A DNA stretch of 64,000 nt from Ectobius pallidus (lineage: Eukaryota; Arthropoda; Insecta; Blattodea; Ectobiidae), in assembly GCA_964059195.1 (NCBI GenBank), contig CAXKWD010000006.1, positions 11,586,530-11,650,529 on the forward strand, written 5' to 3'. The first letter of the stretch is position 1. Every line of letters starts with the position of its first letter. Position numbers and translations under genes: made by a program. The notes beneath the pieces are model-generated. The model was not told where the DNA came from, did not search any database, and saw only the letters and a list, made by a program, of their open reading frames with translations. Below are positions 32,844 through 44,119 of the stretch, piece after piece.

Positions 32844-33360
32844 AATATAATAATGTTATAAATAAATATTAAAGAATTAAATACACGAAAATAATGCAGT
32901 TACATAACTTTCTCTAGCCTGGAAATAGAGAAAACAATACGAGGTAAGGTAATATGTTTTGGGAAGAGAAGTATGAAAGTGATATTGAATTTCTGTTTAA
33001 TTTCATCCCCAAAAGGGTTTTATGGTAACATGAGGGTAAGAAATAAAAATTTTCTGCCACGATAATACAATTTTATGTTACCGGAATTTATGTTTCTTCT
33101 TATTTGAACCCCTACCAGGCTTGCTGTGTACAAGCGATGGGATGCAAAATTCTACATCCTCTATGAGCCATAAAAAACTATATCAAGCGTTTTCTGAGGG
33201 AATGGTTTGAGTGTGATAAGTCGTTCTTTCTATTTAAAATTATAAATACCTATATTAGGACCTAGAATTTAAAAATCGAAAGTCCTTCATAAGTTCATTT
33301 CAAATTATAAAATAAAAAAACCCCGGCGACGCCGGGCCTTTTAAGCTAGTCATTGATATA

Positions 33361-36300
33361 CAGTGACGGGAAGTAATTGAGTAAATGTAATCGGATTACA
33401 GTAAAAATTCCTTCTTTGGTCCCATTTACTTGTAATTAATACTTAAAAAAATAATTTATACTTGTAATTTACTTCTGGAAATAAAATTGTAATTGTTACA
33501 ATTTAGTAGTATTAGTATGATTCTCGTTTGCTACCTGTATATCGTCATCATTACTGTTTTTGCAACTAATATCCAAGTTAGAGTTAATATTAACAAAAAG
33601 TTACTCAATGTTTCCAAAAATATTTTCATTCATATGTTTTTTGTTTGTTCATTAATAATTTGGGCTTGGAAATGGGAAGACTACCACATTATTTTTTCCC
33701 TGAAGACACTTGGGATTAGCGAATATGATGGCTGCTCCTGAAGCAAAATATTCCGGAGGTAAAATACTTCCCCAGTCGGATCTCCGGGCGGGAAGTGTTT
33801 CAGGGGGGAGTGATCGATATTGAAAGAACAAACAATAGAAGACAGCAGCTTAAAATAGGAACATGGAATGTTAGGACACTTAGACATGCAGAAAAACTGG
33901 AGAACTTAACACTGGAATTAAATAAATGTGGTGTGAATATAGTAGGTTTAAGTGAAGTGAGATGGACTGGACAAGGTGAAGTGGCTTGTGGTAATTATAC
34001 GATGTTCTATTCGGGTGGAAATTTTAACGAAAGAGGCGTAGCTGTAGTGGTGGAAAATAAACTAGTGAATAGTATTACAAAAGTGGAGTGTGTTAGTGAT
34101 CGTATAATGTATGTAAAAATAAATGTTTTGATAGTGCAAGTGTATATGCCAACTTCAGATCACAACGATGCAGAGGTTGATAAAATGTATGAAGACATAG
34201 GCGAAATATTGTACCAAGAAGGAAGAGGTAAAGTGAATGCCATAATTATGGGAGATTTCAATAGTGTCATAGGAGAAGGACAAGAGAAAGAAATTGTGGG
34301 TCCTTATGGATTAGGGAAGCGCAATGACAGAGGTAATAGGCTTGTTGACTTCTGCCAACAATATGATATGGTGATAACCAATACCTGGTTCAAGAAGAGG
34401 AAAACAAAGTTGTACACCTGGAAAAGCCCTGGGGATATTAATAGGTACCAGATTGACTACATTCTCATCAAGCAGAGATTCCGGGGCAGTGTGAAAGATG
34501 TGAAGTCTCTTCCAAATGCTGACATCAACACATACCACAATCTTCTTGTAGCAGACATAGAGACTAGGCTGAAAAGGATTAGGCGGACATGTAAAAGAAA
34601 TCCAAGATGGAACTTAGAAAAACTGCGAAATGACAAGGACTCGATTAAAGAGTCATTGGAAACACAGTTACATGAAATAAAAAATGTTGGTGAATCTGTA
34701 GAAAGTGAGTGGGAAAGTGTAAAAAATGTTTTGTTGGACACGTTGAAGAACAAAGTTGGAAAAATAGACAGAATAAATAGGAAACCGTAGGTAACACAAG
34801 AGATGTTAAAGAAGATGGAAGAAAGAAGGAAATACAAAAATACTAATGCTGTGGAATATAAGAGATTGAATAATGAACTAAGAAGAGAGACAGACAGAGC
34901 AAAAGAAAATTACCTTAAAGAAAGCTGTGATGAAATTATGGAGCTTCGACGAAAAGGAAGATATGATTTAATGTATCAGAAAGCGATGGAGTTAGAATCT
35001 AAAGAAAATAAAGGAATACGGACTTTTGGAATAGAAGACATTCATGGAAATTTAATTACAAACCCTGGAAAAGTTCTTACAATATGGGAAAATTACATAG
35101 AAAAGCTTTACGACAAGCAAAATCGACCACAAGACATCGAGATGGAAACAGAAGAACTAGTGGATAAAGATAATATAGGACCTAGCATATTGAAGAATGA
35201 AGTAGAAAAGGCCATAAAAGAAATGAAGAATAGAAAGGCCACAGGAGACGATGGCATACCAGTGGACCTACTGAAGGAATTAGGAGAAAATGGGATGAGG
35301 AAACTTACCAAACCGAATTTATGACACTGGAGAATGGCCTCAAGATTTCCTAGAGGTAACTATGATTGCACTAAAGAAGAAGAAATGTGCCAAGATGTGT
35401 AGTGATCACAGAACTATCAGCTTGCTATCTCACGTAGGAAAAATTGTGGCACGGATACTAACTAGAAGACTGGAAAGAAGAATAGAAGACGTAATAGGAG
35501 AAGACCAATTTGGTTTCCGGAAAGGAAAAGGAACTAGAGATGCAATTGGAATGCTAAGGATTATATCAGAGAGAGTTTTAGCGGTCAACGAAGAAGTGTG
35601 TGTCTGCTTTATTGTTTGGCAAAAAGCTTTTGACCGAGTGAACTGGGAAAAGTTAATGAACATACTCAAAAAAATAGGCATTGACTGGAAGGACAGGAGA
35701 CTAATCCGCAATTTGTACCTGGGACAAAAAGTGAAAGTGCGTCTAGAACATGGCGTGACCAACAGTGTAGAAATAGGAAGAGGTGTGCGTCAAGGATGTT
35801 GTATGTCACCCATCTTGTTCAACCTTTATGGAGACTGGCTAGCAAAAGAAGCCTTAGAAGGAGTTAGGGATTTTGTGATAGGAGGATACGCTATAACACC
35901 ATCAAATATGCGGACGACCTGGTGATTCTGGCAAAGAAACAAGAAATATTGCAAGGAATGATTGACAGGCTGGTGGAAATAGGAAGAAAGTATGGAATGG
36001 AAATCAACATAGGTAAATCGAAGGTGATGAGGATATCGAAGAGAGAAGAGCCGCCTCAAATTATCATGGGAAATCAAGAATTAGAGAACGTGAACCAGTT
36101 CAAATACTTAGGAAGTGTACTGACGAAAGATGCCTATTGCACCAAGGAGATAAGATCAAGAATTGCCATGGCCAAGAAAGCATTTATGAAGAAGAGAACT
36201 CTGCTAACTAGTAGTCTGAACCTAGAGCTACGTAAAAACCTGGTGAAGTGTTATATTTGGAGTATTACTTTGTATGGATCAGAGACATGGACTTTGAGGA

Positions 36301-36863
36301 AATTAGAGAAGAAATATTTAGAAAGTTTTGAAATGTGGTGCTGGAGACAGATAGAAAATATAAAGTGGATGGACATGGTGACAAACGAAGAGGTTCTGAG
36401 TAGAGTGGGTGAGAAGAAGTCAATCATACACACAATTCGTCAGAGGAAAGCAAACTGGGTTGGGAACATTCTCAGAAGGAACTGCTTATTACATGATGTC
36501 GTAGAAGGAAGATTGGAGGGTACAAGTAGACTTGGAAGAAGAAGAATTCAGCTGTTGGACGATTTAAGGGAAAAGCGGAAATATTGGATGCTGAAGGAGG
36601 AAGCAGAGGATAGACAGTTTTGGAAAACAAAATTCGCGTACCAAGTTTGAAAACCTGCCGGAAGGCAGAATACTTACTACTACTACTACGTGCCCAAAAC
36701 AAACCAAAAACAAGGAATTTTTAGGTACAGCCATTTTGTAAAGTAATAGTAATTTTACTGATTTCTTTTTGAAAAGTAATTTGTAATTGTAATTAAGTAA
36801 AATATCTCTCAGGTAATTGTAATTCAGCCCAATTACTTTCTTTTTGTACCTTTCCCATCACTG
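33361..36863. mobile_element. hAT-like element with CAGTGAYGGGAA ends, hosting an RTE LINE
   Basis: Ends CAGTGACGGGAAG (33361) and TTCCCATCACTG (ending 36863) are inverted repeats. Flanking 8-mers TTGATATA (33353-33360) and TTGATACA (36864-36871) match at 7 of 8 positions. Native sequence is about 300 bp at the left and 170 bp at the right, rich in AATTACTTGTAATTGTAATT-like words; the rest is the RTE LINE. Confidence 0.7.
33667..36690 (+). pseudogene. RTE-clade LINE, nearly full length, copy 1
   Basis: Four consecutive frames give endonuclease (33795-34790: IGTWNVRTLR, GLSEVRWTG, IIMGDFNSVIG), linker (34803-35324), reverse transcriptase (35362-35925: EDQFGFRKGKGTRDAIG, GVRQGCCMSPILFNLYGDW) and the rest of RT plus C-terminus (35922-36650: YADDLVIL just before it, then SFEMWCWRQIENIKW). 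Defects: the endonuclease SDH is TYH (34540 region), the RT motif A aspartate is valine (CFIVWQKAFD), a TGG-to-TAG stop ends frame 1, and frameshifts lie near 35310 and 35910. A 5' start near 33667 is set by similarity to copy 2. The 3' UTR ends in a TAC-repeat tail at ~36690. The gene encodes no ORF1 that I can see. Confidence 0.85.
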
Positions 36864-37795
36864 TTGATACATATGAGTCATTCTCAAACAAATTGCCGTT
36901 TTGCCTCCTCGACAGGATCCCCAGATTGAACATTCAACTTCGGTTTTTCTGAACGACTGGTTTTCCGTGGCATCATACCAATATTGTAGTTTACGAAACA
37001 GCATAGGAATCATGAGTTTTCTCGTTTTGTGATTGTATATGAGTTTTTGAATTCGGTGGAACGTATTGAATTTGTAATGAGTGTTACCACTGTTCTTGTC
37101 CTATTTCAACATCTTTTCAGGTTTTTAAAAGACTAGAAATGGACTGAGCTGTTGTAAGGTAGCAATACCTTTGTCTTGAATTGCTGAAGACGAATGAAAA
37201 TATTTTACAAAAGACGTGACACAGCAGTTTACGTACTACCCGCGCGCCGTATCTTGGGCGCTGGATTTACGGGGAAGTGAGGGTTGGGGGAACAAAACAT
37301 AGCTACTCCGCCAGTCTTTCTGCAGTGTTGTCAACCAAAGAAATCACATTTCAGCAGAATCGCGCATATGGTAAGCGCACGTCAACAGCGTAAGTGTGGA
37401 TGCCGAATTGGATAATTATTTCCGATGAATCATCCTCGCTATTTTATGTAGTGACATTTAATAGACAACGATTTTAATGCAGTCCAATAATATAACGTGG
37501 TGACGGTATTGCGTAACAATTAATAACACGTCATAAGGCTTTAATTATCAAATAAATCATTTTCTTCCGGGAAGAGAATGTTATATAAATAGGCTCAATA
37601 TTTTTACACTGGATGACTAGTTTTAAGCATAAAGAAGAGTCTTAGCAGAACATGCTTCACCATTTCGTGTTGTAAAACATAAGAGAGGTAAGGCATCTAA
37701 AAGTGGAGAAAACTAAAGGCCTAATTTTAAACGTATTTAATACGTTTTGTGAAAAGTTCGCTCAACTTTCAGTCCATGAAATTGACATCAGAGTT
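36864..37795. other. Intergenic, no gene recognised
   Basis: No recognisable coding, RNA or repeat signal. Contains a GC-richer patch at 37220-37290. Confidence 0.35.
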
Positions 37796-38153
37796 CAGTG
37801 GCGCCAACTTTTGAAAAACTTTGGGTGGGCTCAAGATTTTAAAATTTTCATACTCCCGCCCCTAATATTGGAGCTTGCACGAACAATATATAACCCTGAC
37901 AAGACTTCGGATAAATACAGAAAACTGTACAAGAAAAAATTTCGTTGTTTGTAATGACAATCAACTGTAAATCAACCGCCAAGAAAGTGTTATGTAGCCA
38001 AGTTAAAAGAAATCATTTAAAAATCATACGAAGTTTATTTCTTTTTAATTTTGGATTTTAGGTAACAGTTAAAATGAAACGAAATAAAATAATATAAAAA
38101 CAAACATGGTCTCACGCATATGTAGCATGGCGTGTTACAAAATATGTTTCTCC

Positions 38154-38788
38154 CACTGCCTTCTAAATTGTATTACTCGTGTATACACTGCCTGTCCTAT
38201 ACGGCTAATTTTGCATACTCGGCGACATTACAGATGGCAGCACCTTTCACACCCAGATTGCTTCTTGTTTCTTGCTACGACATTGTTGATTATGTAGTGC
38301 TGTCACCGCCGTCTAGTAATATAGCATAAACTGAATGTTTAAACTTGTATTATTCTAGGTACCGGTACTTAATTGCTATGAATAAAATTTTGTAAAATAA
38401 TAATGATAAAATTTACTATCAATACGTCTAATTAATTTATATTTATTTTAATTATTGCTCCAAAATTCCATTTCAAGGTAAGTGTCATATACTGGAATAA
38501 TATTATGTTCTAAACTAATAACACAAGTATCTGTGTCTGTTTAATGCTTATTTTGACGCAGCAAACGCATAGAAGCAATGTACGGTAATGTATAGGGCAC
38601 TGCCTTCTAGACTCTATTACTCGTGTATTCTCGAGACGGCGGTTGTATAGGTGGCGGTGATTGCTGCAATCTGGGTGTGAACTGTGTCGCCTCTACTGGA
38701 GAAATTAGGCAATTGAGCAATTCTCTAAACTCCATGTTAAAATAAAGCATAGGACAGGCAGTGTAATTCTCGAGTCGAGACGGCGGTG
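38154..38788 (+). mobile_element. MITE of the CACTGCC/CACCGCC family, 635 bp
   Basis: Starts CACTGCCTTCTAAATTG, ends GAGACGGCGGTG; perfect 8-bp TSD GTTTCTCC at 38146-38153 and 38789-38796. Contains its own internal termini and a 47-bp micro-copy (38598-38644). Shares long internal stretches with 45220-45718. Confidence 0.85.
38598..38644 (+). mobile_element. 47-bp micro-MITE nested in a larger relative
   Basis: CACTGCCTTCTAGACTC to GAGACGGCGGTT, flanked by GTATAGGG (38590-38597) and GTATAGGT (38645-38652), 7 of 8 matches. Confidence 0.6.
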
Positions 38789-39221
38789 GTTTCTCCTGAC
38801 TGGAGTTTTCCTAATAAATTCGTCACAACCATTATCTTCTTCGTATTTCCATAGAACAGAAGCCTAATCAAACCATCTTTTTCATGAACGACCTGAGCTC
38901 CCTTTTCGCTCTGGTTCATTGTCCCTTGCTGATTTAACCAATCTTTCTTGCAGTTAATATATTCATTCTATATTTTTCGTTCCACCGACATCTTTCTTTT
39001 TAACCAGTCACCAACGATTCCAAACGATCATGAGAGAATTGCAATAAAAGAATACCGTACTAGGCCTAAGTAGGCCTATGTCAACAATATCTTCATTATT
39101 AGCTGTATACAGAATCAACAATGAAACAGGATTTGTAGTAATAGCAATAAATAATTAAGATAAAAATTATTGGGTGGGCTTGAGCCCCGCGGGTCCATAG
39201 GCCTACAAGTTGGCGCCATTG

Positions 39222-39997
39222 GCTGCCCATCTATCGCAGAAGTCAAGAACTACGAGAACTTAGTAACAGCTGATCGCCGCGTTCAGCCGTTTTGTTTTTC
39301 TTTCTTTTAATTTAAAATCTCAAAACTTAAAACATTGAATAAAGCATGTTCGAACAAACAGTAGCATTATATTAGGTCCATTGCATAATGTACTATTTTA
39401 GTGCGATAATGAACATTCCATTTTTCGTCCAAGTACGCAATTAAAACTTTTTTCATTCAATGTAATTTTATGTCAATTATATTATAGTTACCTAGTAGTT
39501 TATACATGTCAGTGTTGTTTAACGTTATATGGTGAAAAGTATTATAATCTGTTTGGATAATTAATTAGTTGTTCATAGTTTTAACTGATCAATTACCTGC
39601 ACAACTTAAAACCCTAAAACTCGGCGACGTAGGGCTCCGAAATATCATACAAGTTACACTAACGCAAGACTATTGCTAAAAGCAATACGTTCATCGTTAA
39701 CCGTAATTCTGTACCTCAGAGCCAAACGAGCGTAACCGCCAAAAACTAAATTTTACAGGAGGAGCGAAAAACAAAATTATGAACAATAAAGGGGAATGGA
39801 GTTACTACTATTTGGCTCTCAATATCTTGGTTTCTAATGAAATTATGGATTTAATATTAATTGGTTCTATAGAGGTCAAGAAGTTAGTAAAGAATATGAA
39901 AAAAACAAAAAAATATGAAATTTGGAGTTACGTTCCTTTGGCTCTGAGGTACAGAATTATGGATGCATTAGTCCAATTTTCTCGCATATACGCAATA
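39222..39997. other. Non-coding interior of the composite element
   Basis: Lies between the internal hAT end and the Helitron fragment. A short frame (39779-40000) contains a near-repeated WSYYYLALN / WSYVPLALR motif; I take this as chance repeat structure rather than a gene. Confidence 0.35.
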
Positions 39998-40400
39998 TAA
40001 AGAAATAGCTTAAAATGCCCGAGTTTTGTATTTTGTAATTAGAAATTAACTTATGAAGGACTTGCGATATTCAAACTCTAGGTCCTTACATAGGTACGTA
40101 GAATTTGAAATAAGGAAGAACGACTTATCACACTAAAACTATTCCCTCAGAAAACACTAGAAAGCCCATGGCTCATAGAGAATGTCTAATTTTGCAAATT
40201 CATAGCTTCTACACACCATGCCTGGGTAGGGTTTAAATAAGAAAAATTCAGAATGCCGGTAACATAAAATTGTATTGTCTTTATGGAATATTTTATTTCT
40301 TACTCTCATGTTACAATACAACCGTTACGGGGCTAAAATAAGAAATAAATTAAATTTCACTTTCATACTTTCCTCTCCAAAAACATGGTACATAACATGC
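39998..40400 (-). mobile_element. Helitron family A fragment, diverged
   Basis: Shares with 19647-20100 the order ATTAACTTATGAAGGACTT, TAGGTCCTT, TATTCCCTCAGAAAAC, CATAGAG, GGTAACATAAAATTGTATTG and CTCATGTTAC, with many substitutions. The 3' end near 39998-40020 is degraded. It marks an older insertion than the two intact relatives. Confidence 0.6.
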
Positions 40401-41174
40401 TGCGCGCATAGGAGTAAAATGTTCCATAATTCGGATAAATATAGAATTTTGTAAGAAACGATGTCTTTGTTTGTAATAATAAATAACAATCAACGTAATT
40501 CAACCGCTAGAAAAATAATTGTGTAGCCTAATTAACGGAAATCCTTTAAAAATTAATAATGTTATATTATAAACTTTGTGTTTCAGGTACCTACTAAAAT
40601 AAAATAAGTAAGCCTATGTAGCACGGCGTGTTCCAAAATGTGTTTTTCCTGATTACAGTAAATTATCTTCTTCGTATTTCCTTAGACTAGGAGCCTATTC
40701 TCCCCAATCACTTTATCTTTTTCGTGGTTTATTGTCCCTTGATTTCCTTTATAATTCATTCTTTCTACATGTTCCATCCACTCTTTCAATGTCCACACTT
40801 TTGTATTATATCACAATTTTTTGCCTTGTCCATTAATGGCTTTCCTGTGATTTTTTCTCACAAGCATCGTCTAAATTCTAAATCTAGCTTTTCTGTGCTC
40901 TCCTTAAATATACAGTATTTAGAACAGCGGTGGCTGTGGAAACTGCACTGACAGATGTCAAAATGTAATGAATTGTAGAACGATTTCAAATTATCGTGAG
41001 GGAATTTGAACAAGAGAAGATAGTACTATATATGTCCACATTAGCCAGGTTTTTTTTTTACAAATTCAACAAATAAACACAGTCTAGAGTAATAGCAATA
41101 AATAATTATAATAGTACACGGCAAATTATTGGGTGGGCTTGAGCCCCACGGGCCCATATAAGTTGGCGCCACTG

Positions 41175-41850
41175 TCAGAGTTCACGGGAGTGTCAGAAAT
41201 TAGCACATAGGGAATTCTTAGAGAGGTGAGGAAAGTGTTGAATGTACAATGACGTGTTTGTGAAATAAGCAATTCGAAAAATTGTATCCATGCGTCAGAA
41301 AAGATCATGTCAATAAATAAATAAGGATCCTGAGGCAGAATGAAAGCTTAGTACTGACGTCACTAGATGTCAGGGTGTATAGCGTACTTCGTGTTTCAAT
41401 GTTGTCAGCTTTACCTCCGAAGTTGAACGAAACCTACCGAATGAGGACTAGGGAGCCGAGCGCTCAAGAAATCGCGCGCGGGTAGTAAGGAGTGTCACCC
41501 AAAACAATTTTCCTCAATCTAATTTTCTCTTGACGTTCACACTTCCGCATTGTTTACAAGTGGAGACTTTTACCCCTCAAAGTAGATCCGGCAATTCATT
41601 ATTTGTGATACACTCATTTACTAAAAAACCGTATTCATTACTCACTGATCTTGTGTTCCATAACTCAATATCTGTCTTCCAGTTCTACATTTTAATCGTA
41701 ATGCTTCGGTCGTTAGTCGGGGGGGGGGGCAATATGAGTTTATATCCACCGATTTAGAAAATAAGAGAAAGCAAAATTAAAGCCAATCTTACTTTATAAG
41801 AAATAGTTTGTGCCACAGCATGCAACCCACCCGATTAAAATATTCACATA
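41175..41850. other. Intergenic, no gene recognised
   Basis: G-run at 41718-41727. No coding signal. Confidence 0.35.
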
Positions 41851-42862
41851 ACTTCCTCTGCCCAAATATAAGATAGCCTCTTAGTATAATATGATTATTG
41901 ATTATTATGTATGGCATTCTCTTCATGTAAATTGGTTGTAAAAATGAACAGAATGCTGTTACTCCATCACATCGCATCCCCGAAGGATACATAACTCAAA
42001 TAAAATCTGATTAATGTACTCTCGTAACTTTCTTTACTTTAAGCATGGTCAATGCATTTTTATTACTTGACATTCTGATATAGAACAAGAGGACATATTG
42101 CAAAGAGCGTGCATTTAGAATGGGTGGCTTATAACTACCCTTCTAAAAAATGTTTCAAATAAGACTTTTAGATCTTACTATAAACAACTCATGTGCAAAA
42201 TTAAAAAAATCGTTATAGTCGTTTTCGAGAAAATCGCGAAAAAAGAAAATTTCTTCATGTAAAGTCCCCTTAAAAATAAGAGAAACCTGTCGCCAATCTT
42301 AGGTTAACATGTTCAGAAGGTACCTGACCCAAATATAAAATGTTTTCGTACGATTTATGGTGTTCACAGACATCCACACACACACACACACACAGACATG
42401 TTTCCGAAAATAGTATTTTTGGATTCAAGATACCTCAAAACATATATTTATGCTAAGAACTCAACTTCGAATTTAGGGGTCGAAAACAATACTTCCTCTA
42501 CCCATAGTAGGGGGTACGCCGTAGCGTAGTGGTTGAGGCGCTGCGCTACAAACCGGAAGGTCGCGGGTTCGATTCCCGATGAGGTTGTTGGAGTTTTTCA
42601 ATTGGCCTAATCCTTCTGGTGGCACTATGGCCCTGAGGTCGACTCAGCCTCTAACAGAAATGAGTACCAGGAGCAATCCTGGGGGTGAAGGCGGCCGGTG
42701 CGTAAGGCTGACAACCTTACCACCTTCACGTGCCGAATGTCCAAAATCTGGGAGCCTCAACCTTCTGGAACCCTCTGGGCCTTCATGGCCTGTATAGGGA
42801 TCACTTTACTTTTTTTTTACTTTACCCATAGTAGGCCTACCTACGGAACGGACAGAGGAAGT
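41851..42862. mobile_element. Inverted-repeat element (ACTTCCTCTGCCC), copy 1, with SINE insert
   Basis: Bounded by ACTTCCTCTGCCC (41851-41863) and GGACAGAGGAAGT (42850-42862). Interior words (GAAAATTTCTT, AAAGTCCCCTTAAAA, GTATTTTTGGATTCA, CAACTTCGAATTTAGGGGTC) are shared with copy 2. A (CA)n tract lies near 42377-42394. SINE family 3 occupies 42512-42822. No ORF. Confidence 0.65.
42512..42822 (+). mobile_element. SINE family 3 (tRNA-derived), with TSD
   Basis: 311 bp. A box TAGCGTAGTGG (42522-42532), B box GGTTCGATTCC (42566-42576), 3' end ACTTTACTTT-type tail. Perfect 13-bp TSD TACCCATAGTAGG at 42499-42511 and 42823-42835. The uninterrupted target is seen, with small changes, in the neighbouring copy at 43920-43945. 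Confidence 0.9.
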
Positions 42863-42891
42863 AAAAAAAAATCTGATGTGAAAGTCACATA

Positions 42892-43957
42892 ACTTCCTCT
42901 GCCCAAATAAAAGTTAGCAGTATTCACATATCCTTGTACAGAATCGCAAGACACAATTTTACGCTAATTATCCTATAAATACCTTATAGCCCCTTCTTTG
43001 AATGTTGAGACTAAAAACACAGGCTATGACAAACAAAAAAGAAGATAAACAGGTGACTGCAAACGTTTATTGAACTTTCTGCCGTTAAGAATAATTTCCG
43101 AAATTTATCGAATATTCCCCTCAGATATTTCTTTGCTGTAAGCATGGCCAACAATACATCTTTCCCACTTCACGTACTATAAATAAGAGGCCGTGAATGT
43201 CTTCGAATTGAGTTGATCACCAGGCAACACAGTTTCTGTTTACAACCACCCTTCAGAGATTTTTTTTTTTTAAGTTTCAAATAAAAGTTTTAGCTGTTGG
43301 TATAAGCACTTCATGTACAAAATTTAAAGGAAATCGTTAGAGCCGTTTTTGAGAAAATCGTGACAAACGAAAATTTCTTTGTGTAAAGTCCCCTTAAAAG
43401 TAAGGGAAAGTTGTCGCCACTCTTCGTGTCACAGCCTCAGAAGGTACCTAACCCAAATACAAAATTTTGTTTTCGTACGACTTTCCGTTACATGAGGCCG
43501 TATTTGCAAAGAGCGTGTATTCACAGTGGATGGCTTATAACTACCCTTCAGATTTTTTTTTCGAAAATACGTTTCAAATAAAAGTTTAGCTCTTAGTATA
43601 AGCAACCCATGTGCAAAATTCAAAGAAAATCGTAAGAGCCGTTTTCGAGAAAATCGCGAAATACGAAAATTTCTTAATGTAAAGTCCCCTTAAAAATAAT
43701 TGAAACTTGTCGCCAATCTTCGCCTCACATCTTCAGAAGTTACCTGACCCAAATACGAAATTTTGTTTTCATACGATTTTCCGTTTTGGAGCTAGCCTGT
43801 TCACAGACAGACAGACACACAGACGTTTCCAAAAATAGTATTTTTGGATTCAGGGGGCCTCGAAACGTGTATATATGCTAAAAACTCAACTTAGAATTTT
43901 GGGGTCGAAAACAGTACTTCTTCTACCTATAGTACTTACGGAACGGGCAGAGGAAGT
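42892..43957. mobile_element. Inverted-repeat element (ACTTCCTCTGCCC), copy 2
   Basis: Bounded by ACTTCCTCTGCCC (42892-42904) and GGGCAGAGGAAGT (43945-43957), a perfect 13-bp inverted pair. Inside, a ~400-bp unit is partly repeated (about 43250-43460 and 43520-43790). It directly follows copy 1 with a 29-bp gap. Superfamily not determined. Confidence 0.65.
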
Positions 43958-44119
43958 AAAAATCAGAATTCGATGACTAACTAGCAGTTACTGTATCCGC
44001 GCCTGGAAAAAGAACTTGTTATGGCGATACACTGAATCAGATAAGAAAAGTGGTGGAAGACCAGAAAATATGGGTGCGTATTATACATTTCCTTTACTTC
44101 TCAGGAGTCAAAAATTATT

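Larger units (their letters stand above)
30142..33349 (+). mobile_element. Non-autonomous Helitron, family A, carrying nested hAT elements
   Basis: Starts TCTGTATATATAAAAGGC after A30141; ends with CCCCGGCGACGCCGGG, CCTTTTAAGCTAG and T33350. The Helitron's own sequence is 30142-30425 and 32844-33349; both parts align with the uninterrupted sister element at 19647-20518. The middle 2.4 kb is a hAT-type insertion (30426-32843). No Rep/helicase. Confidence 0.85.
37796..41174. mobile_element. Composite hAT-like element with CAGTGGCGCCAAC ends
   Basis: Outer ends CAGTGGCGCCAACTT (37796) and AAGTTGGCGCCACTG (41160-41174) are inverted repeats with a perfect 8-bp TSD TCAGAGTT (37788-37795 and 41175-41182). 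A third end of the same family, AAGTTGGCGCCATTG, lies inside at 39207-39221. Internal sequences appear twice (38820-38990 resembles 40660-40790; 37910-38030 resembles 40430-40560), so two copies are fused. Nested inside are a MITE (38154-38788) and a Helitron A fragment (~39998-40400). No transposase ORF. Confidence 0.75.

Noticed and set aside
7183..42576. tRNA-like A/B-box regions at 7140-7195, 17290-17345, 19220-19275, 42520-42576 and 59630-59680
   Set aside because: They are heads of ~300-450-bp SINEs with tails and, in several cases, TSDs; none forms a complete tRNA gene in isolation.
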